Source of the DNA: JABCZH01 sp963803775
GTDB lineage: Bacteria > Acidobacteriota > Terriglobia > Terriglobales > Acidobacteriaceae
Direction: 5' to 3'
Length of the DNA: 64,000 bases
Assembly (NCBI GenBank): GCA_963803775.1
Contig: CAWDNS010000006.1
Coordinates: 186,001-250,000 of the forward strand
Part shown: piece by piece, positions 8,932 to 17,463 of the stretch
How positions within the stretch are numbered: the stretch's first letter is position 1
Layout: each line of letters opens with the position of its first letter
Program-made: the position numbers and the translations under genes
The notes under the pieces: generated by a model
Databases searched by the model: none
What the model was told of the DNA's origin: nothing
Seen by the model: only the letters and a program-made list of their open reading frames with translations

Positions 8932-10275
8932 ATGCAGGAATTTCTTACCGCAGTCCTGGCCGTCGGTGTGGTTCTCGGATTCATGATTCTGATTCACGAA
9001 TTTGGCCACTATGCCGCGGCCAAGTTACTGGGTGTGCGGGTCGAAGTGTTTTCCATCGGCTTCGGTAAACGCCTGCTGGGTTTTAAGCGCGGCGAGACCG
9101 ACTACCGCATCAGCGCCATTCCTCTCGGCGGCTACGTCAAGATGAGTGGCGAGAACCCGATGGATGAACGCACCGGGGATCCCGCTGAGTTCCTATCGCA
9201 TCCTCGCTGGCATCGTTTCATCATTGCCATTGCCGGCCCTTTCATGAACATCATGCTCGCCATCGGACTGCTGGCTGGCGTTTACATGGTGCACTACGCA
9301 TATCCCGCTTATCTCGATCAGCCCGCTGTAATCGGTTGGGTGGAACAGGATTCGCCCGCCGCCAAGCTCGGACTTCAAGCCGGTGACCGCATCACTCGCA
9401 TCGAGAACGTCGAGAATCCCACCTGGGAGCAGGTCGAGCCCAAGGTAGAGATGAACCCCAATCAACCGGTTAACGTCGCCGTTCAGCGCGGAGATCAAAT
9501 CCTCAACCTGACTCTCACTCCCGAAGCCTATGGCATCTCGCAAATGGGCTTTGCCGGTTGGGACCCGAAACGCGCCATGGAAGTCACCGAACTCGAACCC
9601 GGCATGCCCGCCGAGAAAGCTGGCGTCAAAGTTGGCGACCTGATCGTCTCTCTCGACGGCCAGCCCGTGCCCGCTTTGGGCGCGATGATTGAGCACCTCA
9701 AGCAAACTAAAGACAAGCCAATCGCCCTGACCGTATCCCGCGACGGCCAGCCCATGACTTTCGCCATTCAACCAGTCCTGGCTGATGTGCAAACTTTGCA
9801 AACCAAGGCCTACCGCATCGGTGTCGGCAGCTTGCAAATGAAAGTCGGAAGCCTCTCCTTCGGCGCAGCTTTGCGTCGCTCCATCGACGACAATCGCAAG
9901 ACTTCACTCCTAATCCTCGAACTGATGCAGAAATTAGTTCAGCGCAAGATGTCGATGCGCACCATCGAAGGCCCCATCGGCATCGGCCGCGCCGCCGGCG
10001 CCGCCGCCAGCGAAAAAGGTTGGACGCCACTCCTCCTGCTCACCGGCGCCATCAGCCTCAACCTCGGCATCTTCAATCTTCTTCCCATCCCCATCCTCGA
10101 CGGCGGCGTCATCATGCTGCTATTCATCGAAACCCTGATGCGCCGCGACATCAGCCTCCGCATCAAAGAACGCATTTATCAGACCGCATTCGTGTTCCTG
10201 GTCCTATTCGCAGTAATGGTCATCTACAACGACTTAGCCAAAACCTTGCCCGGACTAGCCGGCAGGCTACCGTAA
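8932..10275 (+). CDS. rseP: Site-2 intramembrane zinc metalloprotease RseP
   Basis: A 447-residue membrane protease of the M50 family that cleaves anti-sigma factors or signal-peptide remnants within the membrane. HEFGH (His22, Glu23, His26) lies in the first transmembrane helix and the second metal-ligand region NLLPIPILDGG is near the C-terminus. Two PDZ-like domains lie between (about 125-290), as expected. The ATG at 8932 matches the family N-terminus; a longer ORF from 8806 only overlaps dxr. An ECF sigma/micro-membrane protein unit at 17 kb is a possible, unproven, client. Confidence 0.94.
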   Translation: MQEFLTAVLAVGVVLGFMILIHEFGHYAAAKLLGVRVEVFSIGFGKRLLGFKRGETDYRISAIPLGGYVKMSGENPMDERTGDPAEFLSHPRWHRFIIAIAGPFMNIMLAIGLLAGVYMVHYAYPAYLDQPAVIGWVEQDSPAAKLGLQAGDRITRIENVENPTWEQVEPKVEMNPNQPVNVAVQRGDQILNLTLTPEAYGISQMGFAGWDPKRAMEVTELEPGMPAEKAGVKVGDLIVSLDGQPVPALGAMIEHLKQTKDKPIALTVSRDGQPMTFAIQPVLADVQTLQTKAYRIGVGSLQMKVGSLSFGAALRRSIDDNRKTSLLILELMQKLVQRKMSMRTIEGPIGIGRAAGAAASEKGWTPLLLLTGAISLNLGIFNLLPIPILDGGVIMLLFIETLMRRDISLRIKERIYQTAFVFLVLFAVMVIYNDLAKTLPGLAGRLP

Positions 10276-10286
10276 ACTCCACCCAT

Positions 10287-10349
10287 GTTGTCATCCTGAG
10301 CGAAGCAAGACGACTCGCAACGCGAGTGGTCTTGCGCAGCGAAGGACCT
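10287..10349 (+). repeat. TCATCCTGAGCG-type hairpin repeat, copy 1
   Basis: Conserved flanks (TCATCCTGAGCGAAG on the left, AGCGAAGGACC on the right) surround a stem: GCAAGACgACTCGC pairs with GCGAGTgGTCTTGC around the 3-nt loop AAC (10304-10334). It lies between rseP and ispG. Two more copies occur at 15850 and 16014 with unrelated stem sequences that pair equally well. Confidence 0.85.
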
Positions 10350-10405
10350 CGTTCTACTCGACTGCCGCCTTTCCGCCCACAGCAATGAACCGACGATCCG
10401 CTCTA

Positions 10406-10430
10406 TGAACCTCTGTGCCCTCTGTGGTCA
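10406..10430 (-). repeat. Partial repeat of the ACCACAGAGG-CACAGAGG family
   Basis: The plus strand reads AACCTCTGTGCCCTCTGTGG, the reverse complement of a degenerate CCACAGAGGGCACAGAGG unit. It belongs to the same dispersed family as the copies at 7623 and 21876. It sits directly upstream of the ispG start region. Confidence 0.6.
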
Positions 10431-10462
10431 AGCCTTTCCCGCGTGTTAAAATAGACCTTCCC

Positions 10463-11698
10463 ATGGCCAATCTACACCGCAGAAAAACCCTAACCTGCAC
10501 CATCGGCCAAGTCCGCGTAGGCTCCGATGCCCCAATAGTAGTGCAGTCGATGACCAACACAGATACTGCCGACATCCCCTCGACGGTCCAGCAAGTCGCC
10601 GCCCTGGCCAAAGCCGGTTCCGAGCTAGTCCGAGTGACTGTCAACACCGAAGCCGCCGCCGCCGCCGTAGCCCCCATCGCCGACCAACTCGCCAAACAGA
10701 ACATCCACGTCCCCATCGTAGGCGATTTCCATTACAACGGACACCTCCTGCTCAAGAAGTTTCCCGAGTGCGCACGCGCCCTGGCCAAGTACCGCATCAA
10801 TCCCGGTAACGTCGGCATCGGCCGCAAGGACGACTCCAACTTCGCTACCATGATCGAGGTCGCCGCCGAGAATCAGAAACCAGTCCGCATCGGCGTCAAC
10901 TGGGGATCGCTCGATCAAGCCCTGCTCACTCGCATGATGGACGAGAACTCCCGCCTCGCCGAGCCGCAGGACGCCCGCGAAGTCACCATGGAAGCCATGG
11001 TCGTCAGCGCGCTTAACTCCGCCAAACTTGCCGAGAAGTACGGCCTCCGTCCTGATCAGATTATCCTCAGCGCCAAAGTCAGCGGCGTGCAGGACCTCGT
11101 CGACGTCTATCGTTCTCTCGCCGCGCGTTGCAACTATCCGCTGCATCTCGGACTCACCGAAGCTGGCATGGGCGCCAAAGGCATCGTCGCGTCGAGCGCC
11201 GCGCTGGGCGTGCTCTTGCAGGAAGGCATTGGCGACACCATCCGCGTCTCGCTCACGCCCGCGCCCGGCGGCGACCGCACCGAAGAAGTCCGCGTCGCCC
11301 AACAGATTCTGCAATCCATGGGCATTCGCAGCTTCACGCCGCAAGTCACCGCCTGCCCCGGATGCGGCCGCACCACCAGCACCTTCTTCCAGGAAATGGC
11401 GCAACAGATTCAGACCTACCTGCGCGAGCAAATGCCCGAGTGGAAGGGACGCTACCAGGGTGTCGAAGAAATGAAAGTCGCGGTCATGGGATGCGTAGTC
11501 AACGGCCCCGGCGAGAGCAAGCACGCCAGTCTCGGCATCTCCCTGCCCGGCACCTTCGAAGAGCCCAAAGCCCCCGTCTACATCGACGGCCGCCTATTTA
11601 CCACGCTAAAGGGCGACCACATCGTCGCTGAGTTCATTAAGCTGGTAGATGAGTATGTTGAAAGCCACTACGCAGCGAGGGAAGTAAGCGTAGTGTAG
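10463..11698 (+). CDS. ispG: 4-hydroxy-3-methylbut-2-en-1-yl diphosphate synthase (GcpE)
   Basis: The penultimate MEP-pathway enzyme, a [4Fe-4S] protein reducing methylerythritol cyclodiphosphate to HMBPP. The 411-residue length fits the two-domain bacterial form: TIM barrel with QSMTNTDT near the N-terminus, then the cluster domain with CPGCGRTT and CVVNGPGE supplying three cysteines. The ATG at 10463 gives MANLHRRKTL; a start at 10415 would lie in a repeat. TAAAAT (10447-10452) lies 10 nt upstream of the ATG, so it may also have its own promoter. It completes the isoprenoid cluster with dxr and uppS. Confidence 0.95.
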   Translation: MANLHRRKTLTCTIGQVRVGSDAPIVVQSMTNTDTADIPSTVQQVAALAKAGSELVRVTVNTEAAAAAVAPIADQLAKQNIHVPIVGDFHYNGHLLLKKFPECARALAKYRINPGNVGIGRKDDSNFATMIEVAAENQKPVRIGVNWGSLDQALLTRMMDENSRLAEPQDAREVTMEAMVVSALNSAKLAEKYGLRPDQIILSAKVSGVQDLVDVYRSLAARCNYPLHLGLTEAGMGAKGIVASSAALGVLLQEGIGDTIRVSLTPAPGGDRTEEVRVAQQILQSMGIRSFTPQVTACPGCGRTTSTFFQEMAQQIQTYLREQMPEWKGRYQGVEEMKVAVMGCVVNGPGESKHASLGISLPGTFEEPKAPVYIDGRLFTTLKGDHIVAEFIKLVDEYVESHYAAREVSVV

Positions 11699-11776
11699 GC
11701 GCGCGCGTCCCCGCGCGTGCAGCGGAGCTCCGCAGGGTTGTCGCCCAAGAGTCCACCACCCTCACCGATCGCCGAT

Positions 11777-12256
11777 CTAAGGCGTCAGCTTAAAAGCCGT
11801 CCCGCAGCCGTAAGGCGCGCCACAGCTCAAGTCTCCGCCCTCGCTTGCTGTGCCATAGATGTTTCCAGCCGAATCGAGGATGACGCCTGCGCCAGGGTCC
11901 GCCCCATGCTGGCCATCGAAGGAAGCAATGATCCCGAAGCTGTATGCGCCCCCCGAACTCGGTGTTAACTTGAAGATCGTGCCGCAACCATAGCCGCCGC
12001 CGAAGCAATTGCCGGTGCCGCCTGCAGTTGTAACCCCGTAGAGGTTCTCCGCACTATCCACCGCTATGCCCCCGGAGGGGGCCTGCCCTCTCGAACCATT
12101 CAGACCATTGAAAGTGTGAATAACGGAGAACCCCCACTCCCCGCCGGATTCCGGAGTAAGCCGAAAGACTGTTCCGCATCCACTGCCTGGGCATGCAAAG
12201 GAACCCCCTATTAGTGCCTCGCCATAGAGGTTCCCGTTCCCGTCGAAAATTTGGCC
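11777..12256 (-). pseudogene. 5'-truncated remnant of a TIGR03803-repeat protein
   Basis: One continuous minus-strand frame encodes about three repeats of the type 'GNLYGEA-GG-F-C-GSGCGTVFRLTP' and 'GNIYGTASEGG-YGCGTAFKLTP', ending in a stop at 11777. Immediately upstream the frame meets TAA (12257-12259) with no start codon. It is therefore the C-terminal tail of a gene like those at 44.4 and 62 kb, missing its signal peptide and most repeats. The breakpoint near 12257 abuts an unrelated ORF. Confidence 0.8.
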
Positions 12257-12492
12257 TTATGCGGTGCACGGCATAACGCCAATAATGCGGAGGGCGTCTT
12301 TATGCAGAGTTCGGCAGCGTAGCAGGGGATGAACTTCTTTAGCGCCAGGACGATGGGCTGATCGCTAGAGGGTGACAGCTTCGCATAATCTACAATAGTC
12401 TGAACTTGACTTGACTTCAGTATTGCCGACAATGCGACATCTGCAAAATCCCCAAAAATGCATGGAACGATTGCCCCAGCATCCACGTACAT
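12211..12492 (-). CDS. Hypothetical protein, possibly a fragment at a recombination breakpoint
   Basis: A 93-codon ORF whose first 75 residues (VDAGAIVPCIFGDFADVALS and so on, Cys-containing, balanced composition) look protein-like. Its last residues read through the truncated TIGR03803 remnant in a wrong frame. It is not recognised and no Shine-Dalgarno is evident. It may be the 5' part of a gene whose 3' part was lost when the remnant was joined to it near 12257. Confidence 0.3.
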   Translation of the reverse strand: MYVDAGAIVPCIFGDFADVALSAILKSSQVQTIVDYAKLSPSSDQPIVLALKKFIPCYAAELCIKTPSALLALCRAPHKAKFSTGTGTSMARH

Positions 12493-12570
12493 TGTTGTAA
12501 GCTAACGCCTGGAGACAAGCCCGGATTGTCTTCTTTCTGCGCAAGGACCAGATCTGATCGAGGAGGAGCG

Positions 12571-14037
12571 ATGCGTTGGCGGATAGCGCTGGCGACATTA
12601 GCGTTTTTCGGCTGTTCGCTGCACGCTTTGGGGCAGCAACGAGCCGTTCAACGACCTGACGGCAGCACCATTGCCGCGTCTCAAATCGACGAGAGCGTCA
12701 AACAGTTGCTGCAGAAGGCACGCGTAACCGGCGTTGGTATTGCGCTTTTCCATGCCGGCAAAATCGCGTATCTCAAGGCTTACGGGTACCGCGATACGGA
12801 AAAGGGCTTGGCGCTTACGCCCGATTCGGTCATGACTTCGGCATCGCTGAGCAAAGCGGCTTTCGCGAGTCTCGTGATGCTGCTTGCTCAGGAGCGCACA
12901 ATCGATCTGGACAAGCCCATTGTGCAGTATCTGACAAAGCCGCTTGCCGACTATCCACGATACGCGGATCTGAAGGGCGACGATCGCTACCAAAAAATCA
13001 CTTTACGTATGCTGTTGAGCCATACCAGCGGTTTTCCCAACTGGCGTGCCTTTGAAGAGGATAAAAAGCTTCGGATTCACTTCGAGCCAGGAATGCGCTA
13101 TGCCTACTCTGGCGAAGGCATTGATCTTGCGCAGCTGGTCGTGGAGACCGTGACGCACAAGTCACTCACAGATTTAATGAATGAGAAACTGTTCGAGCCG
13201 ATGGGCATGAGCCGCACGAGCATGGTGTGGCAGCCGAGGTTTGATGGCGATTTTGCAAACGGATACGACGAATATGGCCGTTCTCTCGGTCCCGAAGAAC
13301 GCAGGACTCCCGATGCGGCCGGTTCGATGCAGACCACGCTCAACGACTATGCCGCCTTCCTGAGCAAAATCATGCGTCGGAAGGTGTTGAGTACTCGCGC
13401 GGTTGGCTGGATGTTGAGTCCTCAGATTCGCATTCATTCCGAGCATCAGTTTCCGTCCCTGGACAACACGACCACAAGCGCCAATGATGACATTCGCCTG
13501 CGTTACGGACTCGGTTGGGGGCTCTACTCCTCGCCCTATGGGAAAGCTTTTTTTAAAGAAGGCCACGACGAAGGATGGAGACATCTGGCGCTCTGCTTCA
13601 ACAATGGCAGCGGCATTCTGATCATGACGAATAGTTCCAACGGCGAAGGCATTTTCAAGCCCCTTATCGACTCAATTTTGGGACCGACCTTGTTCCCATT
13701 CAATTGGGAAAGTTACACATCCTACGACTTACTTCCACCGCTTCCCAAGCTTAAAGAACACAAGGCTGTTTTTTTGTCGCCTGAAGAGCTGAACCGGGTT
13801 GTCGGCCGCTATGCGCTATCAGCGGATATCGTCTTGTCGGTCACAGTTGAAAATGGCCGGCTCTTTATCCAGGAGAACGATGAACCGAAGCAGGAATATC
13901 GTGCCGAGAGTCCCCAGGATTTCTATTCCACGAGCTCAAGCGACGAATGCACCTTCAAGATGACAGGGAATGCGCCTGCACAGACGCTGGTTTTGCACCT
14001 TGATGGAAAGGATGTAGAGCTGAAGCGTCTTCCGTAA
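12571..14037 (+). CDS. Beta-lactamase-family serine hydrolase (exported)
   Basis: The 488-residue protein begins with a signal peptide (WRIALATLAFFGCSLHALGQ) and carries a class C/penicillin-binding fold. The nucleophile motif is SLSK (Ser92, Lys95), with HTSGFPNW near 151 and Tyr179 in YSG. About 110 residues after the catalytic domain form a lipocalin-like tail often seen in such esterases and peptidases. The ATG at 12571 has a strong GAGGAGGAG site. Family members act as D-aminopeptidases, esterases or beta-lactamases; the substrate cannot be chosen from sequence. Confidence 0.85.
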   Translation: MRWRIALATLAFFGCSLHALGQQRAVQRPDGSTIAASQIDESVKQLLQKARVTGVGIALFHAGKIAYLKAYGYRDTEKGLALTPDSVMTSASLSKAAFASLVMLLAQERTIDLDKPIVQYLTKPLADYPRYADLKGDDRYQKITLRMLLSHTSGFPNWRAFEEDKKLRIHFEPGMRYAYSGEGIDLAQLVVETVTHKSLTDLMNEKLFEPMGMSRTSMVWQPRFDGDFANGYDEYGRSLGPEERRTPDAAGSMQTTLNDYAAFLSKIMRRKVLSTRAVGWMLSPQIRIHSEHQFPSLDNTTTSANDDIRLRYGLGWGLYSSPYGKAFFKEGHDEGWRHLALCFNNGSGILIMTNSSNGEGIFKPLIDSILGPTLFPFNWESYTSYDLLPPLPKLKEHKAVFLSPEELNRVVGRYALSADIVLSVTVENGRLFIQENDEPKQEYRAESPQDFYSTSSSDECTFKMTGNAPAQTLVLHLDGKDVELKRLP

Positions 14038-14498
14038 AAGCCTTGTGGCCCGCCCCTTATTCCGAAGCTTTAGTTTGAATTGGGGTTGGGTGCCCCGCTC
14101 CTTGCGTTCTGTGCAAGGGGCGGGTGTGTGGGATCACTCCGATCTTGGCCTTGAACGTTCTTCGAGGATGACGAAGTTTCGTCAGCATTCGCGCCACCAC
14201 CAACACCTCGCCGTGGGGCTCCCGCGTCAGCCTGACGATGACTACCGTTTCTATAACTTAGCCACTGCAATGCACATGTCATCGAAGACGCGCGCGCCTC
14301 GAAGAGCGATGTCGCTCCCGCCGCACGCTGGATGAGCGCGCTGGATGAGTTCGAAAATCCGTTCCAGTCGCCGCGCACCGGAAGGGATGCCCCACGTCGC
14401 TCGGGGGACGAAGCCAAGGACTGTCAGTCCAACGATATAGCGAGGTAGAGTCTTTCAAACTGAGGGTCGTAGGGATGTTAAGAAATACAGCGTCTTGT
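14038..14498. other. Repeat-bearing intergenic region
   Basis: About 460 bp without a convincing gene. Near 14056-14096 is a unit reading TTATTCCGAAGCTTTAG then TTTGAATTGGGGTTGGGTG, which recurs in similar form at about 15811-15848. A second unit, CCCCGCTCCTTGCG...GCAAGGGGCGGG (about 14094-14126), can form a hairpin. ORFs on both strands here are short and compositionally odd. Confidence 0.5.
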
Positions 14499-14717
14499 TC
14501 AACGCGCTGTCTTGGCATTGTTGCGCCGTGCCGGGCGGGAGCTTCCAGACCTGGACTTCCTGAACTCTACGTGAATCCCGCGCTCGCCATTTTTGCTGGA
14601 ATTACGCTCCCCGACAATAGTGACCAAACGGTCCAATCTAGCCTTGGACACGCCCAGCCTCTCGGCCAACTCGGCGGGGGTCTTCAGAGCGAAATCGATT
14701 TGTACCTTCTTGGGCAC
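14499..14717 (-). CDS. Small protein with predicted helix-turn-helix
   Basis: A 72-residue protein with a GTG start and GGAGAG about 5 nt upstream. Residues 12-36 (KTPAELAERLGVSKARLDRL) fit a helix-turn-helix of the MerR/Xre size, and the C-terminus is basic (Arg/Lys-rich). It could be a DNA-binding regulator or an antitoxin without its toxin. No partner gene is adjacent, and the exported-protein gene downstream is co-directional but about 1 kb away in transcription terms. Not recognised as a named family. Confidence 0.5.
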   Translation of the reverse strand: MPKKVQIDFALKTPAELAERLGVSKARLDRLVTIVGERNSSKNGERGIHVEFRKSRSGSSRPARRNNAKTAR

Positions 14718-14876
14718 GGTTGCTCTCCATTCACATTATACGCCGGGAAGGGTGCGGCGATAAGTCGGGCTTTCTTTCAGGTTTCCCCCATTTCGCTGTT
14801 CACAGTGTTGCTTCTCACTCCTAGCGCACAGAACGCGCTAGGAATGGGGTGCCCCTGAAACGGGCCAACGTAGGAA

Positions 14877-15662
14877 CTATCTAACCGGGCTGGAGGCGAA
14901 ACCCATTCGCATAAGGTCGTGGGTGGTGCGCTTTTCGATCCTGGACACGAATTTCGGGGTGAGGCCCTTGACCATCTGCCGGATGCCGGGCCCAAACTCG
15001 TGAAGTAGGTTGATGCCCGCATCGCCGCCAATCGTCGAACCGAAATTGTTGAATGTCTCTGAAGGGGAGCGCGCCCAATACATCAGGTGCGAGGGACGGG
15101 CGCTAGCGACCGAAGCCAGCACCGCGAGGAAATATGAAGTGTTCGGCCGCCCCTTTCCGGAGGCATCACGCGTGAAAAGAATTCGCGAAGCTGCGTAAGT
15201 GGCTCGCCCCATAAAGGTGATACTGGTCGAAGGGAGATAACGCAGGTTCTGCCTGAACACCGGCGTATACGGGTCTTTACCTGGAAGGTTGCTGGAGCGT
15301 TCTTGAATCAACGCTGCCTGATAATGAAGGGTTAAATTGGCCTGGGGTCTCGGAGCGACGCGCCCTGATTCTGTCTCGCGGATTATGCCAGCGCTGACGC
15401 CAAACCCACACGCTGTAGAGGGCAAGCTTGCTTCATTGCCGAAGGCGCGAAATCTGTCGCCTTGCGATGGAGACTGTACCAGTGACGGAGCATCAGGAAG
15501 CCATCTCGACGCATCACTCTCTGGGCGCTGGACTTCGGGTAAGTCTGAGCCGTCAAACACTAATCCATGGAGCGAGTCAGTTGGAAGACTTTTCTGGCAT
15601 AAGGCCCCGCTAACCGCCAATAAGATAAAAGACATGACCCGGATTGGTGCACGCTTTACCAT
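14877..15662 (-). CDS. Exported hypothetical protein of an acidobacterial type
   Basis: About 261 residues starting with a hydrophobic signal-like segment (VMSFILLAVSGALCQ). The C-terminal half contains ATYAASRILFTRDASGKGR, ETFNNFGSTIGGDAGIN and FGPGIRQMVKGLTPKFVSRI, which I recall as a conserved block in uncharacterised acidobacterial proteins. That block may be membrane-associated. The start is uncertain: ATG 15662 and TTG 15677 are both in frame and neither has a clear Shine-Dalgarno. Function unknown. It lies in a repeat-rich stretch. Confidence 0.6.
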   Translation of the reverse strand: MVKRAPIRVMSFILLAVSGALCQKSLPTDSLHGLVFDGSDLPEVQRPESDASRWLPDAPSLVQSPSQGDRFRAFGNEASLPSTACGFGVSAGIIRETESGRVAPRPQANLTLHYQAALIQERSSNLPGKDPYTPVFRQNLRYLPSTSITFMGRATYAASRILFTRDASGKGRPNTSYFLAVLASVASARPSHLMYWARSPSETFNNFGSTIGGDAGINLLHEFGPGIRQMVKGLTPKFVSRIEKRTTHDLMRMGFASSPVR

Positions 15663-15805
15663 GGCTCGGACCTGCAAACGCGGCCAGCGACTCTTGGGCT
15701 ATTCGGCGATTCAAAAGAAATCCTCCTTGACGCTAACAGTCCGTGGGGCACACGTCTGAGCAAGAGTGCTCAACTCTAAGGCCCCGGCGGCGCGGGGGAC
15801 CCGCC

Positions 15806-15848
15806 GCCCTTTATTCCGAAATTTGGTTTGAACTGGGGTGCCCGCCAA
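15806..15848 (+). repeat. Second copy of the TTATTCCGAA...GGGGTGCCC unit
   Basis: Reads CCTTTATTCCGAAATTTGG then TTTGAACTGGGGTGCCCGCC, matching the unit near 14056-14096 in the same orientation. The two copies bracket the small HTH gene and the exported-protein gene. Directly downstream begins a TCATCCTGAGCG hairpin repeat. Confidence 0.55.
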
Positions 15849-15849
15849 A

Positions 15850-15910
15850 GTTGTCATCCTGAGCGAAGTTGTCGTTCGCGTTGCGAACGACAACACAGTC
15901 GAAGGACCCC
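15850..15910 (+). repeat. TCATCCTGAGCG-type hairpin repeat, copy 2
   Basis: Left flank TTGTCATCCTGAGCGAA, right flank CAGTCGAAGGACCCC. The central stem GTTGTCGTTCGC pairs perfectly with GCGAACGACAAC around the loop GTT (15868-15894). It faces copy 3, which starts about 100 bp downstream in the opposite orientation. Confidence 0.85.
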
Positions 15911-16013
15911 ATACCCGTGTGTAGTGAGATGAGCTCCGAGAGGCGTTCTCTCGATGCCTGTCGAGTTTCCGGGGAGAACTCCCTGACGCGATCGTGCCAG
16001 GATTAGAGACTGC

Positions 16014-16077
16014 GGGGTCCTTCGACTCCGTGGCCGTTTCGCTTCGCGAAACGGCCACTCCGCTCAGGATGACAATG
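16014..16077 (-). repeat. TCATCCTGAGCG-type hairpin repeat, copy 3 (inverted)
   Basis: Read on the plus strand, GGGGTCCTTCGACTCCG leads into the stem TGGCCGTTTCGC / GCGAAACGGCCA with a 3-nt loop (16031-16057), followed by CTCCGCTCAGGATGACAA. It is inverted relative to copy 2. The stem sequence is unrelated to copies 1 and 2 except next to the loop. Confidence 0.85.
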
Positions 16078-16101
16078 TTGTGTGGAGCGGAGTGATTTGT
16101 C

Positions 16102-16569
16102 TTACTCCATCAAACACCAAGCCTCCCGATACTGCCCATAGCGGCCCTGTCTTTCATCTCCCCGCGGATATACTCGTATGCTCCGCCGCGGCGTGAACGC
16201 CTGCACCGGAATCACGAACCACCCATCCTCCGGCACAATATGCGCCACTAGGAAGTCAATCTCGTCCGCCGTATACGGGATCGACCGCCCATTAGCATTC
16301 CTCTGCGCATTCACCAGATACGCCCCATACTGCATCGCACTCGACGACTTCACCTGCACCCTCCAGAAGTGCTCTCCCGAAAGCACGATGAAGTCGAAAC
16401 GGTCACTGTCTCCATAGGGCCGCGCCACGCCGAAACCCAGGCTCGCAGCCTTATAGATGAAAGCCAGTTCCGCCAGTTCACCACGCTTTTTGGTGCCCCG
16501 ATTGACCTGCACCAACTCTTGCCTCTTCTCGAAATCCTGCCGCTGTGATTCGATGGAATCTCTGCTCAT
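16102..16569 (-). CDS. PD-(D/E)XK nuclease-like protein (group I intron endonuclease type)
   Basis: About 155 residues from the ATG at 16569. The core GELAELAFIYKAASLGFGV, RPYGDSDRFDFIV and FWRVQVKSSSAM matches the PD-(D/E)XK fold of the PDDEXK_5 type: conserved Glu in the first helix, Asp in FDF, and Gln-Val-Lys in place of E-x-K. Such domains occur in intron-homing endonucleases but also as lone chromosomal genes. No intron or methylase is adjacent. A longer ORF from 16689 adds residues with no family similarity. Confidence 0.7.
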   Translation of the reverse strand: MSRDSIESQRQDFEKRQELVQVNRGTKKRGELAELAFIYKAASLGFGVARPYGDSDRFDFIVLSGEHFWRVQVKSSSAMQYGAYLVNAQRNANGRSIPYTADEIDFLVAHIVPEDGWFVIPVQAFTPRRSIRVYPRGDERQGRYGQYREAWCLME

Positions 16570-16932
16570 AAAAGAGCGCCAGCTTGCGCCGGCGCATGGT
16601 CCTTCCTGAAATGTGTGGGGATAGAAACAAAAAAAAGCGCGAGCTGGACGCCCGCGCCGCATCAACCGCCTATATTTCCAGAATAGCAAATCGAGCAGGC
16701 AAGTGAGACACGAATTCGAGATTTATTTCTGCCGCCGAATGAGAGGTTTGTGGCGAGATTCGCTTTTTCGTCCCCTTGACAAGGTTTCGGGCATGCCTGT
16801 CCCAAAACGGTTTCCAGGCCCAAAGAATGCCAGATCGGGAAGAAATCAGCGTTTATCCGCGTGAATCAGCGGCGCAAAGCCTTGCCTGTAACCTTTCCCA
16901 GCCCCCGCCCGTAAGCGTATACAGGAAGACAA
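16570..16932. other. Intergenic region upstream of the ECF sigma factor
   Basis: About 360 bp between divergent genes. TTGACA occurs at 16776-16781 but no matching -10 box lies 16-18 nt beyond it. The sigma gene's Shine-Dalgarno AGGAAG lies just before 16933. No small gene is supported. Confidence 0.45.
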
Positions 16933-17463
16933 ATGGAACAGCCCTCGGAGCTGTTACAGCGCTTCGCCCGCGGAGACCTCGATGCCTTCGAGAGCCTGTT
17001 CCGCCAGTTTCAGGGCGAAGTGTTTCGCTGGATTGTGCGGATGGTGCGCGACCGCGGAGCCGCCGAGGATCTGACCATTGAGACTTTTTGGCGCATTCAT
17101 CGGGCGCATGCGCGCTTCGATCCGGAGCGTAACTTCGCGGCCTGGGCGCGGCGGATCGCGACTAACACGGCGCTCGATTATTTGAAGACGTCACGCCGGG
17201 AGGTTGAGCTTCCGGAAGATTTGGCGGGACGGGAGTTGGGCGATCCAGGCGTGCGGCGAGATGTCCGCGAGCGAGTGGCCAAAGCATTTGGTGAGTTGCC
17301 GGTGAAGCTGCGAGTTGCCGCCACGCTGGCGTTGATCGAAGAAGAACCGTATCAAGAGATTGCCGACGCGCTGGGGATTTCCGTGGGTGCTGTCAAGCTG
17401 CGAGTGTTTCGCGCAGTACGCCTCTTGCGAAAGCAACTGAAACAACTAGGAGTGGAACCATGA
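16933..17463 (+). CDS. ECF-type RNA polymerase sigma factor
   Basis: A 176-residue sigma-70 family protein with region 2 (ALFRQF-type segment, then AAEDLTIETFWRIHR and FAAWARRIATNTALDYLK) and region 4 (LRVAATLALIEEEPYQEIADALGISVGAVKLRV, quoted in parts: EEPYQEIADALGISVGAVKL is the HTH). It should direct transcription of an envelope or stress regulon. AGGAAG precedes the ATG. The stop overlaps the next ATG (ATGA at 17460), so the small membrane protein is translationally coupled and probably its regulator. Confidence 0.92.
   Translation: MEQPSELLQRFARGDLDAFESLFRQFQGEVFRWIVRMVRDRGAAEDLTIETFWRIHRAHARFDPERNFAAWARRIATNTALDYLKTSRREVELPEDLAGRELGDPGVRRDVRERVAKAFGELPVKLRVAATLALIEEEPYQEIADALGISVGAVKLRVFRAVRLLRKQLKQLGVEP

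Noticed and set aside
9193..9837. 214-codon minus-strand ORF opposite rseP
   Set aside because: Antisense shadow; low-complexity composition and no start signal.
10625..11524. 299-codon minus-strand ORF opposite ispG
   Set aside because: It is the antisense shadow of a strongly conserved gene, Ala/Gly/Asp-rich, with no domain and no ribosome binding site.
16102..16569. Part of a restriction-modification or intron system
   Set aside because: No methylase, specificity subunit or group I intron structure is adjacent; only the nuclease-like domain is supported.
16776..16804. TTGACA promoter for the ECF sigma gene
   Set aside because: No acceptable -10 box lies 15-19 bp downstream.
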